From Rehmannia glutinosa (Eukaryota; Streptophyta; Magnoliopsida; Lamiales; Orobanchaceae), in the NCBI GenBank assembly GCA_016081115.2, contig JABTTQ020000186.1, positions 272,539 to 336,538 of the forward strand: a stretch of 64,000 nt of DNA, read 5' to 3'. The notes under the pieces are model-generated. The model did no database searches and was not told the DNA's origin. It saw only the letters and a program-made list of their open reading frames with translations. A program made the position numbers and the translations under genes. Below are positions 36,519 to 49,444 of this stretch, piece by piece (within the stretch, counting starts at the first letter, position 1; each line of letters starts with the position of its first letter).

Positions 36519-38290
36519 ACTCATTGTAGTCCCACGTCGAAAAATTCAACTCTTCAATTTAAGCGGTCTTCAGCGGTGCCTCCAAATGCGCCTTCTGGCG
36601 CCAACTCAAATGTGCAAGATGTTGATCAAGTATAAACAATGTTTAAACTTGACTGATGTCACCACCTTAGTCAACATATCTGCGGGATTTTCAGTAGTAT
36701 GAATCTTCTCAAGTAAAATATTTCCTTCTTCTAGAATCTCCCGCACAAAATGATAACGAACATCGATATGCTTCGTTCTTGCATGAAGAACTTGGTTCTT
36801 TGCTAAGTGAATAGCGCTCGATTGTCACAATGCTGGTGATGTGCTTACGACCAACTCCCAAATCTTCAAGCAAACTTTGAAGCCAAATAGCTTCCTTTCT
36901 GACTTCATGACGACCGCCATATACTCTGCCCCTTGTTGTAGACAAAGCAAATCATTTTGCAAAGTAGACTTCCAATCGATCGGGTGCTTTTGCCAAAGTG
37001 AACAAATATCCATCGTTGACCTTCGCTTATCCAAATCCTGCATAGTCGAATCACAATATCCAACTATACTTTGACCAAGTTTACCATCTGCTCAAACACT
37101 AAACCAACATCTACTGGTATTAAGAATATACCGTAGAATCCATTTCACTTTGCTTGCCAATGACCTTTTCCAGGGTCATGCATATACCGCCACAACACTA
37201 ATCGCCCTGTGAAATGTCCGGCCTCGTACACACCATTGCATACATCAAGCTACCAATTGCATTAGCATATGGGACTTTATCCATGTAGTCTCGTTCTTCA
37301 TCATTCTTCGGTGATAGTTGGGCACTCAATTTCAAATGAGGAGCAAGTGGTGTACTTACGGGTTTTGTATTCTCTGTCATACCAAAACGTTGTAGTACCT
37401 TCTTGAGGATATTGCTTCCGAGTCAAACAAAGCTTGCCACTCGTTGCATCCGACTTATCTCCATCCCGAGTATCTTCTTGGCCTCACCGAGATCTTTCAT
37501 TTCAAACTCTTGATTCAATTGAGCCTTCAACTTGTCAATTTCAGTTGGCTCGTGATGCAATCAACATATCATCAACATACAAAAGTAAGTAAATAAAAGA
37601 TCCATCTTGTAGCTTGTGTAAATACACACAATGATCATATTTGCTCCGTGTGTACTTCTGCCCCATCATGAACTTATCAAATCGTTTGTACCATTGTCGC
37701 GGAGATTGCTTCAATCCGTACAACGATTTGATCAACTTACAAACCCAGTTTTCTTTCCCTGCAACTTTGAATCCTTCTGGCTGAGTCATATAGATTTCCT
37801 CCTCCAAATCACCGTGTAAGAACGCCGTCTTCACATCAAGTTGAGCTAGCTCCAAATTCAATTGTCTTTGCAAAGGCCAACAAAATTCTAATGGAGGAAT
37901 GTTTAACAAGCGGAGAAAATACCTCATTATAATCAATTCTTTCCCGAGCATAGCGCTTTAGCTACCAACCTTGCCTTGTAACGCACATCATTCTTGTTAG
38001 GAAATCCATCTTTCTTTGCGAATACCCATTTACATCCAATTGCCTTCTTGCCTTTTTGGTAGTTGTGTCACCTTCCAAGTTTTGTTCTTACGAAGAGATT
38101 GCATCTCTTCCTCCATGGCACCTTTCCACTTCTCACTTTCTGGACTTCGAACTGCTTCTCGAAAAGTGAAAGGAACATCATCATCTATAACTGGAAGTGC
38201 ATAAGCAACCATATCTGCAAATCGAGCAGGTTTGTGAATTTCTCGTCTAGGCCTTCTTGCGCAATGGGTTGATTGATCCAATGGTTCTTG
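36519..38290 (-). pseudogene. Copia reverse transcriptase and RNase H (broken)
   Basis: From 38281 downward: MEEEMQSLRKNKTWKV (RT start), then after shifts DVKTAFLHGDLEEEIYMTQP, LIKSLYGLKQSPRQWYKRFD and YLLLYVDDMLIAS (catalytic YVDD) in the frame 37951-37541. RNase H follows with SLMYAMVCTRPDIS (frame 37380-37198) and fragments at 37040-36709. Multiple frameshifts. Confidence 0.82.
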
Positions 38291-38343
38291 AGTGCGAACT
38301 TCTTCTTCATCATCATCGACAAATCCTCATGGGATTATCATTC

Positions 38344-39183
38344 TTAGTTTGGAATTATAGCCATTTCTTCTACCTCCACTGCTTTGGTGTGCGCTCCGCT
38401 GTTGCGAGCACTATCGGTCTTTTCACTTATTCTTGTCTTCAACATGGCATGTTCATCAAAGGTAACATCTCTGCTAAACAATATTTTCTTCGACTCGAGA
38501 CACCAAAGACGGTATCCTTTACGCGGATGTAATTCCCATGAACAATGCCCTTTTGCTCTCGGTTCTAACTTTGATTCCTTCACATGATAGTAAGCAAGAG
38601 AACCAAAAACACGTAAGGAATCATAATCGCAATAAGGCTTTCCGGACCATACCTCTAAAGGTGTTTTACCACCTATCGCGGATGATGGCAATCGATTGAT
38701 GAGATGTTGCGCATACGTCACGGCCTCGGCCAGTGTTTGTCTACGACCAACCCAAAGGCATTGGACAACATACATCGAACTTTCTCCACCAAAGTTCGAT
38801 TCATGCGCTCTGCCACCCCATTTTGTTGTGGTGTCCTCCCGTGAAGTGCGAACAATGCCATACTTATGGCAAACTTCTTGGAAGGGATCGCTTGTGTATT
38901 CTCCACCATTATCCGTACGTAGAACTTTGATCTTTCTTCCCGGTCGATTCTCAATTCGTGTTTTCCATTTAAGGAAAATTCCAAGCACTTCATCCTTAGT
39001 CTTCATAGTGTACACCCAAACACGCCTGGAAAAATCATCAATGAAAGTGACAAAATAATGTTTTCCTCCCAGATGGTGTCTTAGAAGGCCCCCAAACATA
39101 CGAATGAACATAATCCAAAAATACCATACGTATTGTGGATAGCGAGTTCCAAATTTCACTCTCTTTTGTTTTCCCGAACACAA
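38344..39183 (-). pseudogene. Copia integrase (broken)
   Basis: The frame contains YFVTFIDDFSRRVWVYTMKT, VLRTDNGGEYTSDPFQEVCH and, after small shifts, the NGVAERMNRT glutamate region, giving the D, D and E catalytic residues, followed by LAEAVTYAQHLINRLPSSAI and TPLEVWSGKP. One small frameshift lies near 38850. It would insert cDNA into the genome. Confidence 0.85.
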
Positions 39184-39765
39184 TGCTCACAAAAGTCAAG
39201 TTTGCATACCTTAACATCTTTCAATAATCCTTGCTTTGCGAGTTTGCAAGGATTTCTCACCTGAAGCATGTCCCGATCGCATATGCCACAACTTGGTTGC
39301 TTGGACTCTTTTTCATTCTTGGAATCGCAATTTCTTTGTCCCCATTCTTTGTATTACCTTGATAGTAATACAAATTATTTCTCCCGATGCCTTTCATCAC
39401 CACGAGCGAGCGGATGTAGCTTTGAACTCCATCTCGCAAAGTAACAATAAAGCCTTTTGATTCTAAGGCTCCCAAAGAGATGAGATTCTTCTTCAAATTT
39501 GGTACATACCGAACATCCGTCAAGACTCGGTTGATCCATCGTGATTTTTCAATCGGATAGAACCTATCGGTTGTCTTACAAGCATTGTCATTGCCCATAT
39601 AGACAACTCCACCATTGATCTCTTCAAAATTGAAGAACCACTCCTTCACGGGAGACATATGATAGGTGCATCCAGAATCCAAAATCCATTCGTCAGAACG
39701 GGAAATTAAAGGTGAAACCACCGGTGAAAACTCATCTTCACTTTCACCTCGCCTATACAAGCATC
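39184..39765 (-). pseudogene. Copia protease and pre-integrase region
   Basis: WILDSGCTYHMSP (about 39690-39650) is the copia aspartic protease active-site motif, followed by GVVYMGNDNACKT and RYVPNLKKNLISLGALESKG, the standard protease-to-integrase connection. After the frame ends at 39257 a degraded zinc-binding pre-integrase region lies at 39250-39160. Confidence 0.82.
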
Positions 39766-40584
39766 TTGAGGAGCTTTTCCTTTATTCTTCAACTTTGGAC
39801 AGTCTTTCTTCCAGTGTCCTTTCTCGTGACAGAAAGCACACTCATCTTTGTCAAGTTTGGCTTTGGAACGCGATCTTCCTCTTCTACCCTTCTTTTGGCT
39901 TTTCGAACGGCCTCTTGCAACCAAAGCTTCATCATCTGTTGCTATGTTCCTGTTTTCTTTTTTATTCTTTTTTCTTAATTCATAACTATACAAGCGGCAA
40001 AAAGACAAACTACAAAGCCAAAGAGATACATCATCTTTCCCATGAAGTAAAGTAGTTTCTAAATGTTCAAATTCATCAGGAAGAGATGATAACAACATTA
40101 AAGCCAAATCCTCATCACTAAAGGTTACATCTAAATTAAGCAAATCTGCAACTAATTGATTAAATGCAGTAATATGGTCGTTCATAGTAGTACCTGAGCG
40201 GTACTCAAACCGGAACAATCGTTTCTTCATGAGGAGTTTGTTCTGACCACTCTTCTTGTAAATTTGTCCTCCAAAGCCTTCCACGTTTTGTAAGCGAGAA
40301 TTCTCATTTTTAAATGCATATTTACGCTCCCTAGACAAACACGATCGGATTGTTCCACATGCAGCGGTTAATGGTTTTCCACTCCTTTTAAGTCAACTTC
40401 ATCCGGTTTCTTTTCTTCAATGGCGATGTCTAAACCTTGCTGAAATAGACAATCCACACCTCGCCTTGCCACATGCCGAAATGACCCGTACCGTCAAATG
40501 TTTCCACCGAAATTCTAATATTTGGCACTAACATCCTTCCTGGCGCGGACGAGGATGCGATGCACCGATTTGTGTCGTAGTCAT
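39706..40584 (-). pseudogene. Copia gag (broken)
   Basis: An ATG on the minus strand at 40584 starts the N-terminus; after several stops the frame 40338-39706 gives the capsid (MNDHITAFNQLVADLLNLDV, LALMLLSSLPDEFEHLETTL) and the zinc knuckle CAFCHEKGHWKKDCP followed by a basic tail. Gag packages the RNA. The window shows no intact copy. Confidence 0.85.
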
Positions 40585-40647
40585 TTCGAACTCAAATAGT
40601 AGTATTCAATTTTACAAATAAAAGACAAACGAGCCGAGGCCGAACCT

Positions 40648-40663
40648 TCGGCTCGATACCACT
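40648..40663 (-). promoter_or_regulatory. Degenerate initiator-Met tRNA primer binding site
   Basis: On the minus strand TGGTATCGAGC follows the 5' LTR end by two bases. It differs from the canonical TGGTATCAGAGC by one missing base, so it is mutated but recognisable. Confidence 0.78.
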
Positions 40664-41148
40664 TGTTGGGGTATCGAGTATATAATACACAACAAATAAT
40701 CTTGAATAAAGCAAGCTCCCGGGAAAGTAGGGGAGGGTCACAACGGTCCCACTTAAAATCCGGTCTCCTTAGACAGAACCTACTTAAACAGTACTATAAG
40801 CAGCGGACTAAATACCCCACTACAACAAACAATATTGAATACTAACTACAACAAGAATACCAGAAAATAATTGCAGAAACTAAAAGACATAAAGGAAAGA
40901 ACACACCAGAATTGATAACGGAGTTCGGCCAATTTTGCCTACGTCTCCAGGCACCGCAACCGCAACGACCACTTTACTAATCTCCCGAACAAATTACAAC
41001 TTGGGCAAAATTACCCACAAATTAGGATTTCCCAAATATAGGACTTCCTCAAATATAGAGATAGAAGAGAAGATTTTGGTACATCTTAAAACCAAATATT
41101 AGGGCCTTATTTATAGTTAAGAAACCCACAAAATTTTCAATTAGTCAA
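40664..41148 (-). repeat. 5' LTR of the TNT1-type copia element
   Basis: Matches 35991-36505 except for small indels and a 24-base deletion near its right end. Its right border is set at AGTATCCA by alignment to AGTAACA in the other LTR. Confidence 0.82.
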
Positions 41149-41985
41149 ATAGTATCCAATGAAATTTCAGCATTCTTTATCCATTTGAATATATAACCAT
41201 TGGAAAGAACTCCAATATTTTTTCCAACACTAATTCCAACAGAGTTATACCATTTGAATATATTTAATCATTGGAAAAAACTCCAACGGTTATTGAACGG
41301 AATTATACTATTGTAATTTAGTCTAATGGTATATATCCGTTGGAATATTCAATCAATTTATCTCATTATCTAATATCATTAACTTCCCAAAGAGGTCACC
41401 AATCATCAATTTGTCTCAAGTCAAGCACATTTAACCATGTAGTTTTAATATAATTGACTCTAGAAGAGATGATATATTTTTGATATGGATTATACTATCA
41501 AATCATTTAACCCCTATTGAAATTTTCCAATGGTATTGGAATTTCCAATGGAATTTTCCAACATGTTGTACCATTGGAATTTCCGTGGAAATTTTAAAAA
41601 CTCCAATGAAATTCCAACGATTAATTCCAACATTTGGTTTACCGCTGGAATTTTTCTGGAATTTTCCAATGGTATGTTTTAGCGATGGAATTTTTGCTGG
41701 AATTTTAAATTTCCAATAGTATTTTAATGGTTTATTATTATCTGGAATCATCATGGAATTTTCCAATGTTAGTCAGGTGTTAGAAATTCTTTTTGGAATT
41801 TTTAAATTCCTACATGAATTTCAACATTTTATACCAACGGCCTTTTGTTTACCTGTTGGAATTTTCGTTGGAATTTCCAACTAAGATAGTGTAGCATTTG
41901 AATTTTCGTTGAAATTTTAAAAAATTCCAATAATTTTCTATTTCGTTGGAATTATTTTGTCGAATTTGATTGTTTTCTTGTAGTG
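41149..41985. mobile_element. CACTA-type element right end with TTGGAATTTCC repeats
   Basis: The terminus TTTTCTTGTAGTG (41973-41985) is the inverse of the CACTACAAGAAAA end of CACTA (En/Spm) elements. The preceding 750 bp consist of many diverged copies of CCAATGGAATTTTCC/TTGGAATTTCCAACG, as expected for a sub-terminal repeat region. The matching left end is not found; the copia LTR adjoins directly. Confidence 0.6.
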
Positions 41986-42640
41986 TATTATATGCATATA
42001 CTTAGGATGTTTAATTGTTTTCACTTCTTTACTAGTCAAAATTTAGGTTCTAGTTCGATGTCCCAATATTTCAAAGGAGAGGAGAAGAAACGTCTTTTTC
42101 TTTTCAAATGGCCATAACTCTCTCAAGTAGATAACAATTTGTTGAAAGTCTAGTCATCCATTTCACCTAGTTTTAGTCCAAACAAAATTATTTTTTTTAA
42201 ACTTAGCGTAGGAGCACTTTCAAAAACTTGGCTTGGAAAAATAACGTTTTCCCAAATACACATAACGACTTTGAATTCAGATATATTACCATTATAAATT
42301 TGAATTCGATGAACAAAAGATTGCCCGAAACTCCTTTTTAAGAAACTGACGAAAAATAATGAAATGCATGAATGTTTAGGATGATTTGAAATGCGATCTT
42401 GGGGTTCTTATTTATAATGAACGGAAATTTGTGGGCAAAAGTCACCACTATTGGGAAAATAAGGACCGAGATGCCATTTTTTTCTTTTTCGAAAGGGCCA
42501 TATATAACATTCAATGATGACTGGATGATTTAATTACACCATAAAATGTCATTTGGCATCAGATTTGGGTGTTGCTTCGCCGACCCACGACTTTTACTCA
42601 AACAATCCACTTAGCTCTTTTGATCGAGTCTAGTCGACTC
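41986..42640. other. AT-rich region, no feature recognised
   Basis: No gene, RNA gene or repeat end recognised. Confidence 0.5.
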
Positions 42641-43510
42641 AACTCTAAGCTCACCGACTCAACTCAACCCCAAATCAAGTCCACTCATGCATCTATCAGC
42701 TCTTAATTCACAATTAAGATCTTCTTTTCTATCTTATGTTTTATCTTTTATCCCAATTGATCCGACTCTGATTTTAGCAGTAAGATCCTCGGATACGTAA
42801 CCAAAGAGACCTTCCATTTGGTAGAGAGAGAGAGAGAGTCGAGGTAAGTGAGCCCGACCCTAAAAATCAATGCCATGATTATTATTCTCCTAATTTGAGC
42901 CCATTTGCCAAAACTAAGAGAGCAAGAGAAGTAGTTGATCCGATCCGATTTTGGGAGATCTCGCCTCTGACATGAAAGAGATTACGACTTCAATACGGGG
43001 ACACAACTAATGGCAAGGTCGATTATAACTAGCATTTGATGAAGGCTAAGGTGAACCAAACAAAGCCAAATATCGATGGGGTCGACCGATGTTAAGTAAC
43101 TTAATGTCGAGTTGACCGCTTACATTAATTATTCTACAAGAAAAGTAGACCCGACAAGCACTTAATATCTTAGGAAGTTGAACTTGGCAGAAGTAATTAT
43201 TGTCGAGCCTAGTCTAGCTAAGGATCGTCCTCGTCGGGCCGACCTAACACAACCCTACAACTAATTAGAAGCTACCAATCCGATTGGCTAGCGTGTCTAG
43301 CAAGGACTATGCAAATAAGGTATAAAATGAGAAGATATGTGAGAGGGAAAACGTTCTTTTGTATCTTGTGAGAATTCATACTCAGGTCCTTTATACAATC
43401 TTTTTATCCATTAATTGACTTGATCGTCGGAGTACTAATGCCGTGAGTTCTCTCGATAGTCTTTTTGCGGACTAGCTAAAGATCGAGTCATAACTTTGGG
43501 AAGATATCAT
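42641..43510 (+). repeat. Degraded LTR, probably Tat-lineage gypsy
   Basis: The stretch is less AT-rich than its surroundings. It contains a possible TATA box (GGTATAAAATGAG, 43319-43331) and, 80 bp later, TTGACTTGATCGTCGGAG (43415-43432), which resembles the U5 signature of plant Tat-group LTRs. No second LTR or internal coding is seen, so it may be a solo LTR; borders are approximate. Confidence 0.42.
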
Positions 43511-45370
43511 AAATGAGGCCTTTTCACCAATGAACGATGTAAATATGATGATGTGTATAAATATAATGTCATTATATACATGTGGCTTTTTTGTACAAAT
43601 CATTGAAATATAAGATTGAACATAAAATAGAACATGATGTCTCAGTATGTTGATTCATTCACAATGTATGAAACCATAAATTATTTGTATAAAAAGAATG
43701 AAAACATATACCGGGTAGGCGGACTACAATCCCAAGGTCGGTAAATGAGCCGAGCAACACTAGATAGTGCTGGTCTTTGGATCAAACCCACAATTATATA
43801 AGACTCAATTTTTCCAAACACTCAGGGTGCCACTTAAGGTTTAACCCGGATGTTGAACTTGAGCTCAAATAAAATGGGCACTCTTTAGCTTATTTTCTAA
43901 GGTGGGTTGGTAACATTTGGTTTATTCCGTACTACATATGGAAGGAACTCTTAGTGCATAATGACAATAGATTTACTATAGAAGTGTAGGAATTCACATA
44001 CAAACACATAGCCCTTGACATGTATTATGTGCAGATGTATGGTAGATACCATATCTAGTGTAGTTCTCCAAAAGCAAGGATGGATCAAAAAATTTTACTT
44101 GGCGCACAAAATAAAACAAAAACTAGTGTAAGATGGTCACGACATACTATGGGAAAAAGGTAAAACATTTATGTGAAAAAAGTAATATTGTTCATGTAAA
44201 CAATAATATTTTTTTGGTTACAAAGTAATAATTTTTAAACATACTTATTTAGTTGCTCGAGTGGTGTATTAGTTTTTACATAGTGTTGAACTTTCTAAAG
44301 TTAAATTTTTCTCATTGAGATCGATCGAAGATATATTGTGATGTATTATCTAACCTTGTGCTTAATGAAAATAACAAAATATATTGGGATAGCCCTAATA
44401 TCTAAATACGAGAGTTATCATACCTAGCCTTATTTTTACATGATTTTTATATGTGTTACCCGTATAATCAATTAGTTGATATTCTCGCTTGTGAGTTTGA
44501 TGACATGAATCTGAAATCCTAGACTTGCATCCATATATTTTTCTCAAAGTTTAATCGTGTTTATTTTGATTATCGTCTTCTTAATTCTTTTCCTTTAGTT
44601 TATTATAAATCACAATTCTTGTTAGAGTGTTTAGGATTTAATTTATGTTATTTGTGAAGCATGATAATTATTAGTCGGCTAAGTCTTCCTTGAGAGATGA
44701 CTTGTGGTCAACTTGCTACCCTACGATTGATCTCATTCTCTTGCAAGATTGTTAGATTTATTTTTAGGTGTTTAGCGGTCAAACACTTATAAATGAATTT
44801 GAACCTTAATGCCAATTACATGCCAAAAATGAACAGGAAGATATTCATAAAAGGCCTTTAACATATTTTGTACATTGAGTAATCTTGAGCTTATAAATGA
44901 ATTGAAGAATATATATGCACATGGCGTAGAAGATGAATATCATAATCTATTCTTTGGAGATTTGAGTTATCCGGAAGATGGATGCATGGCTAATTTAAGA
45001 ACAAATTTGAGATGACACGGGTGTGTTTTATGTAAGTCCATCCCAATGTTTATGAATGTTGGAGTTGTGGAGTGTGAATTAATGGAGTCTTGGAAACCAT
45101 CCGGTTTGTTCATAAAGGAATCACGACGAGTTGCACATCATATAAAGTTTTCTGGGAGGAATTTTCTATAAAATTGTTACATATGTTGATGCCTATTTGA
45201 AATCGGGAAACTACTAAAATCTTCCATGGCATGAAATTTATTTCCTTTCATTTCCTTTGTGCTAGTATAGACTGCATCGCTTTCAATTTTAGTATGTGAA
45301 GTTTATATCAAAGTAATAATTTTGATTTTACAACCATTTAGAATATATCCAATAAAAAGATTTGTTATGA
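43511..45370. other. AT-rich region, no gene recognised
   Basis: No convincing coding region, RNA gene or transposon end. Part of it may be CACTA interior, given the adjoining fragment. Confidence 0.5.
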
Positions 45371-46331
45371 TACTAAGACAGACAGGTGCATGGCGCATAA
45401 TTATTTCTTATGTTTGCAGAAGTATTATAGGTGGGACCCAACAATGACAGACGCATGATACATGATGCTTTCATGGATCGCGCCGTGATCACTCTGAGAT
45501 GTGGTGTATAAGTTGAAGAAAAACGCCCACAAACGCCAGATTGTGTGTCGAACAAAGCTGGCAGAATCGACCGCATATTGTAATATGCCTGAAGTTAAAG
45601 CTAAATGCAAGTAATGACTTTAGATTTAATTCTATTAAATTTTAATACGTTAGTTGTAAAAACAAACAAACTATATATAATTTATTTGTTAGTTTTTGTG
45701 GACGTAGCAAAAGTTAAGTATGGGTGCCCGCCAACCGAGTTTGAGTTTCACGCATACCCATACAAAACAAATGGTCAATTGGTGGATGAGAGGTCCAAAA
45801 GAGCACCGCAAGTAATATAAGTAAATAATATTTTAATAATATCAATTCATATATTTTTAAATATTTTTGAAAGGATTTGTTTTTAAAAGTCAATAATATT
45901 TTTTTAAATATTTTAACAAGATTGTTTTCTCGTAGAAGAATGTACATGCATGTTTTGATGATGCTACGTAGGCACCGAGGAGTCGAGTGAGCCCCGCTTG
46001 TACATGGAGGCAAACAAGCGGGGTCAAGAAAAAGTGAATTTATGGCCTCAAAGCCCAACAAGGCCAAATTTATACCGACACGCACTAGTCTTAGCTCATC
46101 CGCTAGTTCACACGAGATTGGGACACAATTAGGGAAGCGGTGCGGATGGAGTTACAAGCAGAGATGGAGGAGATGCGGAGATGCGAACGGAGATGGAGAG
46201 ATGCGGGCACATGCGATATGATGATGGACGAGCTACGCCGCCAGGTCAATCGCCTACAGATCCTCATAGTGGTGCTTCTCGTGGTGCTAGTGATTCTTAG
46301 ACGCCGCATTTTATTGTATTTTGCGTATTGA
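45371..46331 (+). pseudogene. CACTA second-ORF (transposase_24-type) fragment
   Basis: Near 45430 the codons give RWDPTMTDA and further HDAFMDRA; at 45718-45815 they give YGCPPTEFEFHAYPYKTNGQ followed by LVDERSKRA. This matches the order of the plant En/Spm-associated ORF also present at 53370-53880. At 46110-46331 an open end reads RMELQAEMEEMRRCERRWRD (coiled coil), then DELRRQVNRLQ and a hydrophobic LIVVLLVVLVIL segment closed by RRR. Stops and a non-coding gap (45830-46100) break it. Confidence 0.6.
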
Positions 46332-46499
46332 ACTACGACTCAATTTGACGCCAACATTGTGTTTTGATTATGTTGATGATGAATATATTTTGTTATATTA
46401 GATCATGATTTCTCGGTTTATTTTATAGTTTGGGTTTAAATTATTGTGCATAGGTACATGGAATTATAGGGTTATTATTATTATTTTTATTTTAAAAAT

Positions 46500-46915
46500 A
46501 ATAGCTTACGAAAAAATGTCCAATCACTAATCAATGAAACAATGGAATATTTCCGTTGTTAACTTAAAGAACGGACATTCCGTCGTTAAATTAGCCACGG
46601 ACATTCCGTTGTTAATGTAGCCACGGACATTCAATCATTAATGTAGCGACATAAATTCCGCCGCTAAGCTATTATTATATTGGTCAAAATGGCTAAATCG
46701 TCGTTTAACAATAACTACGACATTTTTGTCCAATGATGGAAATATCTCGTTGCTAATGTTAGCAACAGACGTATTTCCATCGTTACAATTTTGCCAACGA
46801 GGATTTTAATGACGGAAATTTTCCGTTGGAAATCGTCATTAATGTATATAGCGGCGGAAATAAGTTGTTTAGCAACATAATATTCTGTCGTTATTTTCAA
46901 GTTTTCTTGAAAAGA
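46500..46915. repeat. CACTA sub-terminal repeat region (degenerate right end)
   Basis: Many copies of GCCACGGACATTCCGTCGTTAA and related forms lie in both orientations. The region ends in GTTTTCTTG (46905-46913), possibly a mutated CACTA terminus. Confidence 0.55.
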
Positions 46916-48940
46916 TTTGAGACGATTGTTGTTTTGAGTTAAGGTCATTCCAACGACCCATATTTGCACCTCCTTGTCGCTCAAATAACTCATTCTTGTT
47001 GGTCGCTTGAACCATAGGTTACGTGCAAATACGGGTCATTCAATGACTCTTTATTGATTTGTCGCTTGAACGAAAAGTAACACCGGGTCATCCAAATAAC
47101 TTAACTATAATCGCCACTTGTAGATTGAATGAACTATTGTCATTTGAACCCATCTATAATGAACATGCACTCTACTTTATTCTCAAATATTTTATAATTT
47201 TTCTTTTATTTACTTGCGATTATGTCCTCACTGTTTTGATTACGCGTATTATTTTGGATAGTTTGTTAATAACAAAGGAAAATTGAAGTGGAGAAGAGGG
47301 GATAAATCTCATGAAAGAAACAAAGACTTAATCCTAATCAACACACTTCCAAATGGTGAGAAATATTACTTGAGCTACAAGACTAAATTATACTACACTA
47401 AATGTATCGCTAAATTTAATCGTTAGATATAGCTTTCAACAATTTTACGATTAAACTTTATCCAGAACTTTTATTTATCATGTGTTGGTATTAATATCCA
47501 TTCGCATTACACTATTTTTTTCTATATGGTTTGATTTAAAATAAGTGATTCTAGTTAATTCAAGATTTGATATCCTAAATTATTAAAGGATGTTTCCTTT
47601 GTTAACAAATTAAATAAGATTCTACAATGTACAATATCATTTCATTAGTCATTTTCAATATTTTCAATATAATCGAAATGGCTTAGAAATTTGGGCAAAA
47701 ATGGCGTAATGCCAAAACTTGTAAGTTGAAGTCTAAGCAAGAGTTCTATGAATGAATTTTCAAACATTATTGTAAGAATATGCATGGTTTGTTATCTCAA
47801 TTTATGTTATAATATATATTTAGATGAAAATCATATGTTTGGTTATACTTTGACATAGATTTGTGTGATTGTAGTGAAAAGATATTTGATTATAATGTTT
47901 GAAGTGTCTCTCCAAATAGATTTGCATGATTGTTGATGTGATCGTTTATTAGTGTAATAGTGATTAGATGTGATTGATAATTTGAAAAATAAAGAGAGTG
48001 TATTTGTGATATATTTATATAATAATAATAGTAGATAAGACATTTATACGTTAAAATTATAAAATGGATGTGATTGATAATTGAAAAATGAGAATGAGTA
48101 AATAGTGAATTACTTGAATATTGTCACAAACAATTGAACATTTAATGATATTCGCTTGAAAATGAAATGGAGGAAAAACATTCACAACCAAGCACTTCCC
48201 ATCTTTATATTTCCCAAGAAACACAATATATAAAGTGACTAATTTTATGTATTAGATCTTTTCTCATTTTATATATTAGATCTTATGTTTACGCGTATGA
48301 GCGAGGTGCTTTGTATGTGTTTTTGTAGATCTAGATACAGTGACAATCATCCGTGTGGTGGAATAGAGATGAAAAAACACCATCCCGAATAAGAGATCTC
48401 ATCCCAGAATGTTCTTGAAATGTTTATATTGATGTGCCATTTTTGTAGATGTTACATGCTCATATTGTATTGTTCATCCATACAACCTTTTTTGCTTTGA
48501 ATATGACAACTTAAAACAATCAATTCAAAGATTAATTAAATTGGTGATATTTGACGAGTGTTTTTAATTCAATGCTTAGATATTTGTTCTAATCCTTCAA
48601 TCTCAAACCAGGATGAATTCATAAATTTTTACGAGGCGACACAAAATAATTACATTAAAAACTACATTAAAAATAATTAATTCGGCAGATTTTGCTTTCT
48701 TTTAACCTAATTACAATATAATTGTTTAAAATAAATACGAAATAGTATAAAATAATGAAAAATACTATAAAATAAGGGAAGAACTATAAGAAAAATTAAA
48801 AAAAAAAAGTAAAACTATGGCGGCACGTGTACCCATATGTGGGAGTGTGTATCCATCTTTCTTCAACGAGCTTTTGTGTTCATTTAGAATCATTTCTTGG
48901 GTTATTTAATTTAATTGTCTTTTTGTTTTTAATACATTAT
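46916..48940. other. AT-rich region, no gene recognised
   Basis: Two copies of a GGGTCATxCAAxxxACT-like phrase near 47034-47100 are the only local repeat noticed. No coding region. Confidence 0.5.
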
Positions 48941-48944
48941 TACA

Positions 48945-49200
48945 AGAAATCACGTAATAGCTATGGGTGATTTTTGTCGCTAGATAACTAGGAAATACCG
49001 ATAGAATTACGATACAAATAGAATTTTAAAATGTTAAACAATTTGCGAAGATCTAAAGAACGAAATTGTGACATAAGATTAGCGGCGATGTTATCGTCGT
49101 TGATTTGTCATTTTAGAAAATATAACGACGGATATATAATATTATTGTTCTAACTTAGCGATGGAGTTTATTCTCAAGTAAATTCAACTAAGCGTAAAAT
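48945..49200. repeat. Degenerate CACTA left end
   Basis: TTACAAGAAATCACGTAATAGC at 48949 resembles the left terminus CACTACAACAAAATCACG at 50160, with the first bases mutated, and is followed by sub-terminal AGCGGCGATG/AACGACGGA repeats. Probably an older, broken CACTA end. Confidence 0.42.
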
Positions 49201-49404
49201 TAAGTTGTCCTTTGTATAAAGTTTAAAAACTAACTTAATTTCCTCCAGAATTATCGACAAATCGTATATCCATATGTAATGTCTTGAACTAATTTCGCTC
49301 AAAGTCATTCTTTTCGCTTTAATTTCCACTAAAAAAATCTCAAATCATTCCATTCCACAACAAAATCCCAAAATCGACATTTAATTTCCATGTTCATCCC
49401 AAAT

Positions 49405-49408
<4 letters not shown>

Positions 49409-49441
<33 letters not shown>
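49409..49441. repeat. (TC)n microsatellite
   Basis: About 16 TC units in AT-rich intergenic DNA. The sequence from 49442 to 50159 shows no gene. Confidence 0.9.

Positions 49442-49444
<3 letters not shown>

Larger units (their letters stand above)
35991..41148 (-). mobile_element. Ty1/copia retrotransposon (TNT1-94-type), both LTRs, decayed
   Basis: Two LTRs (35991-36505 and 40664-41148) in the same orientation enclose minus-strand gag, protease, integrase, RT and RNase H. A degenerate initiator-Met PBS adjoins the right LTR and a purine tract adjoins the left one, so transcription ran right to left. Integrase and RT motifs resemble the TNT1-94 type. The expected 5-bp duplication is not seen (TTTCT on the left, ATGAA on the right). 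Confidence 0.88.

Noticed and set aside
38016..38587. Plus-strand open frames opposite the copia pol
   Set aside because: Shadows of minus-strand integrase and RT coding.
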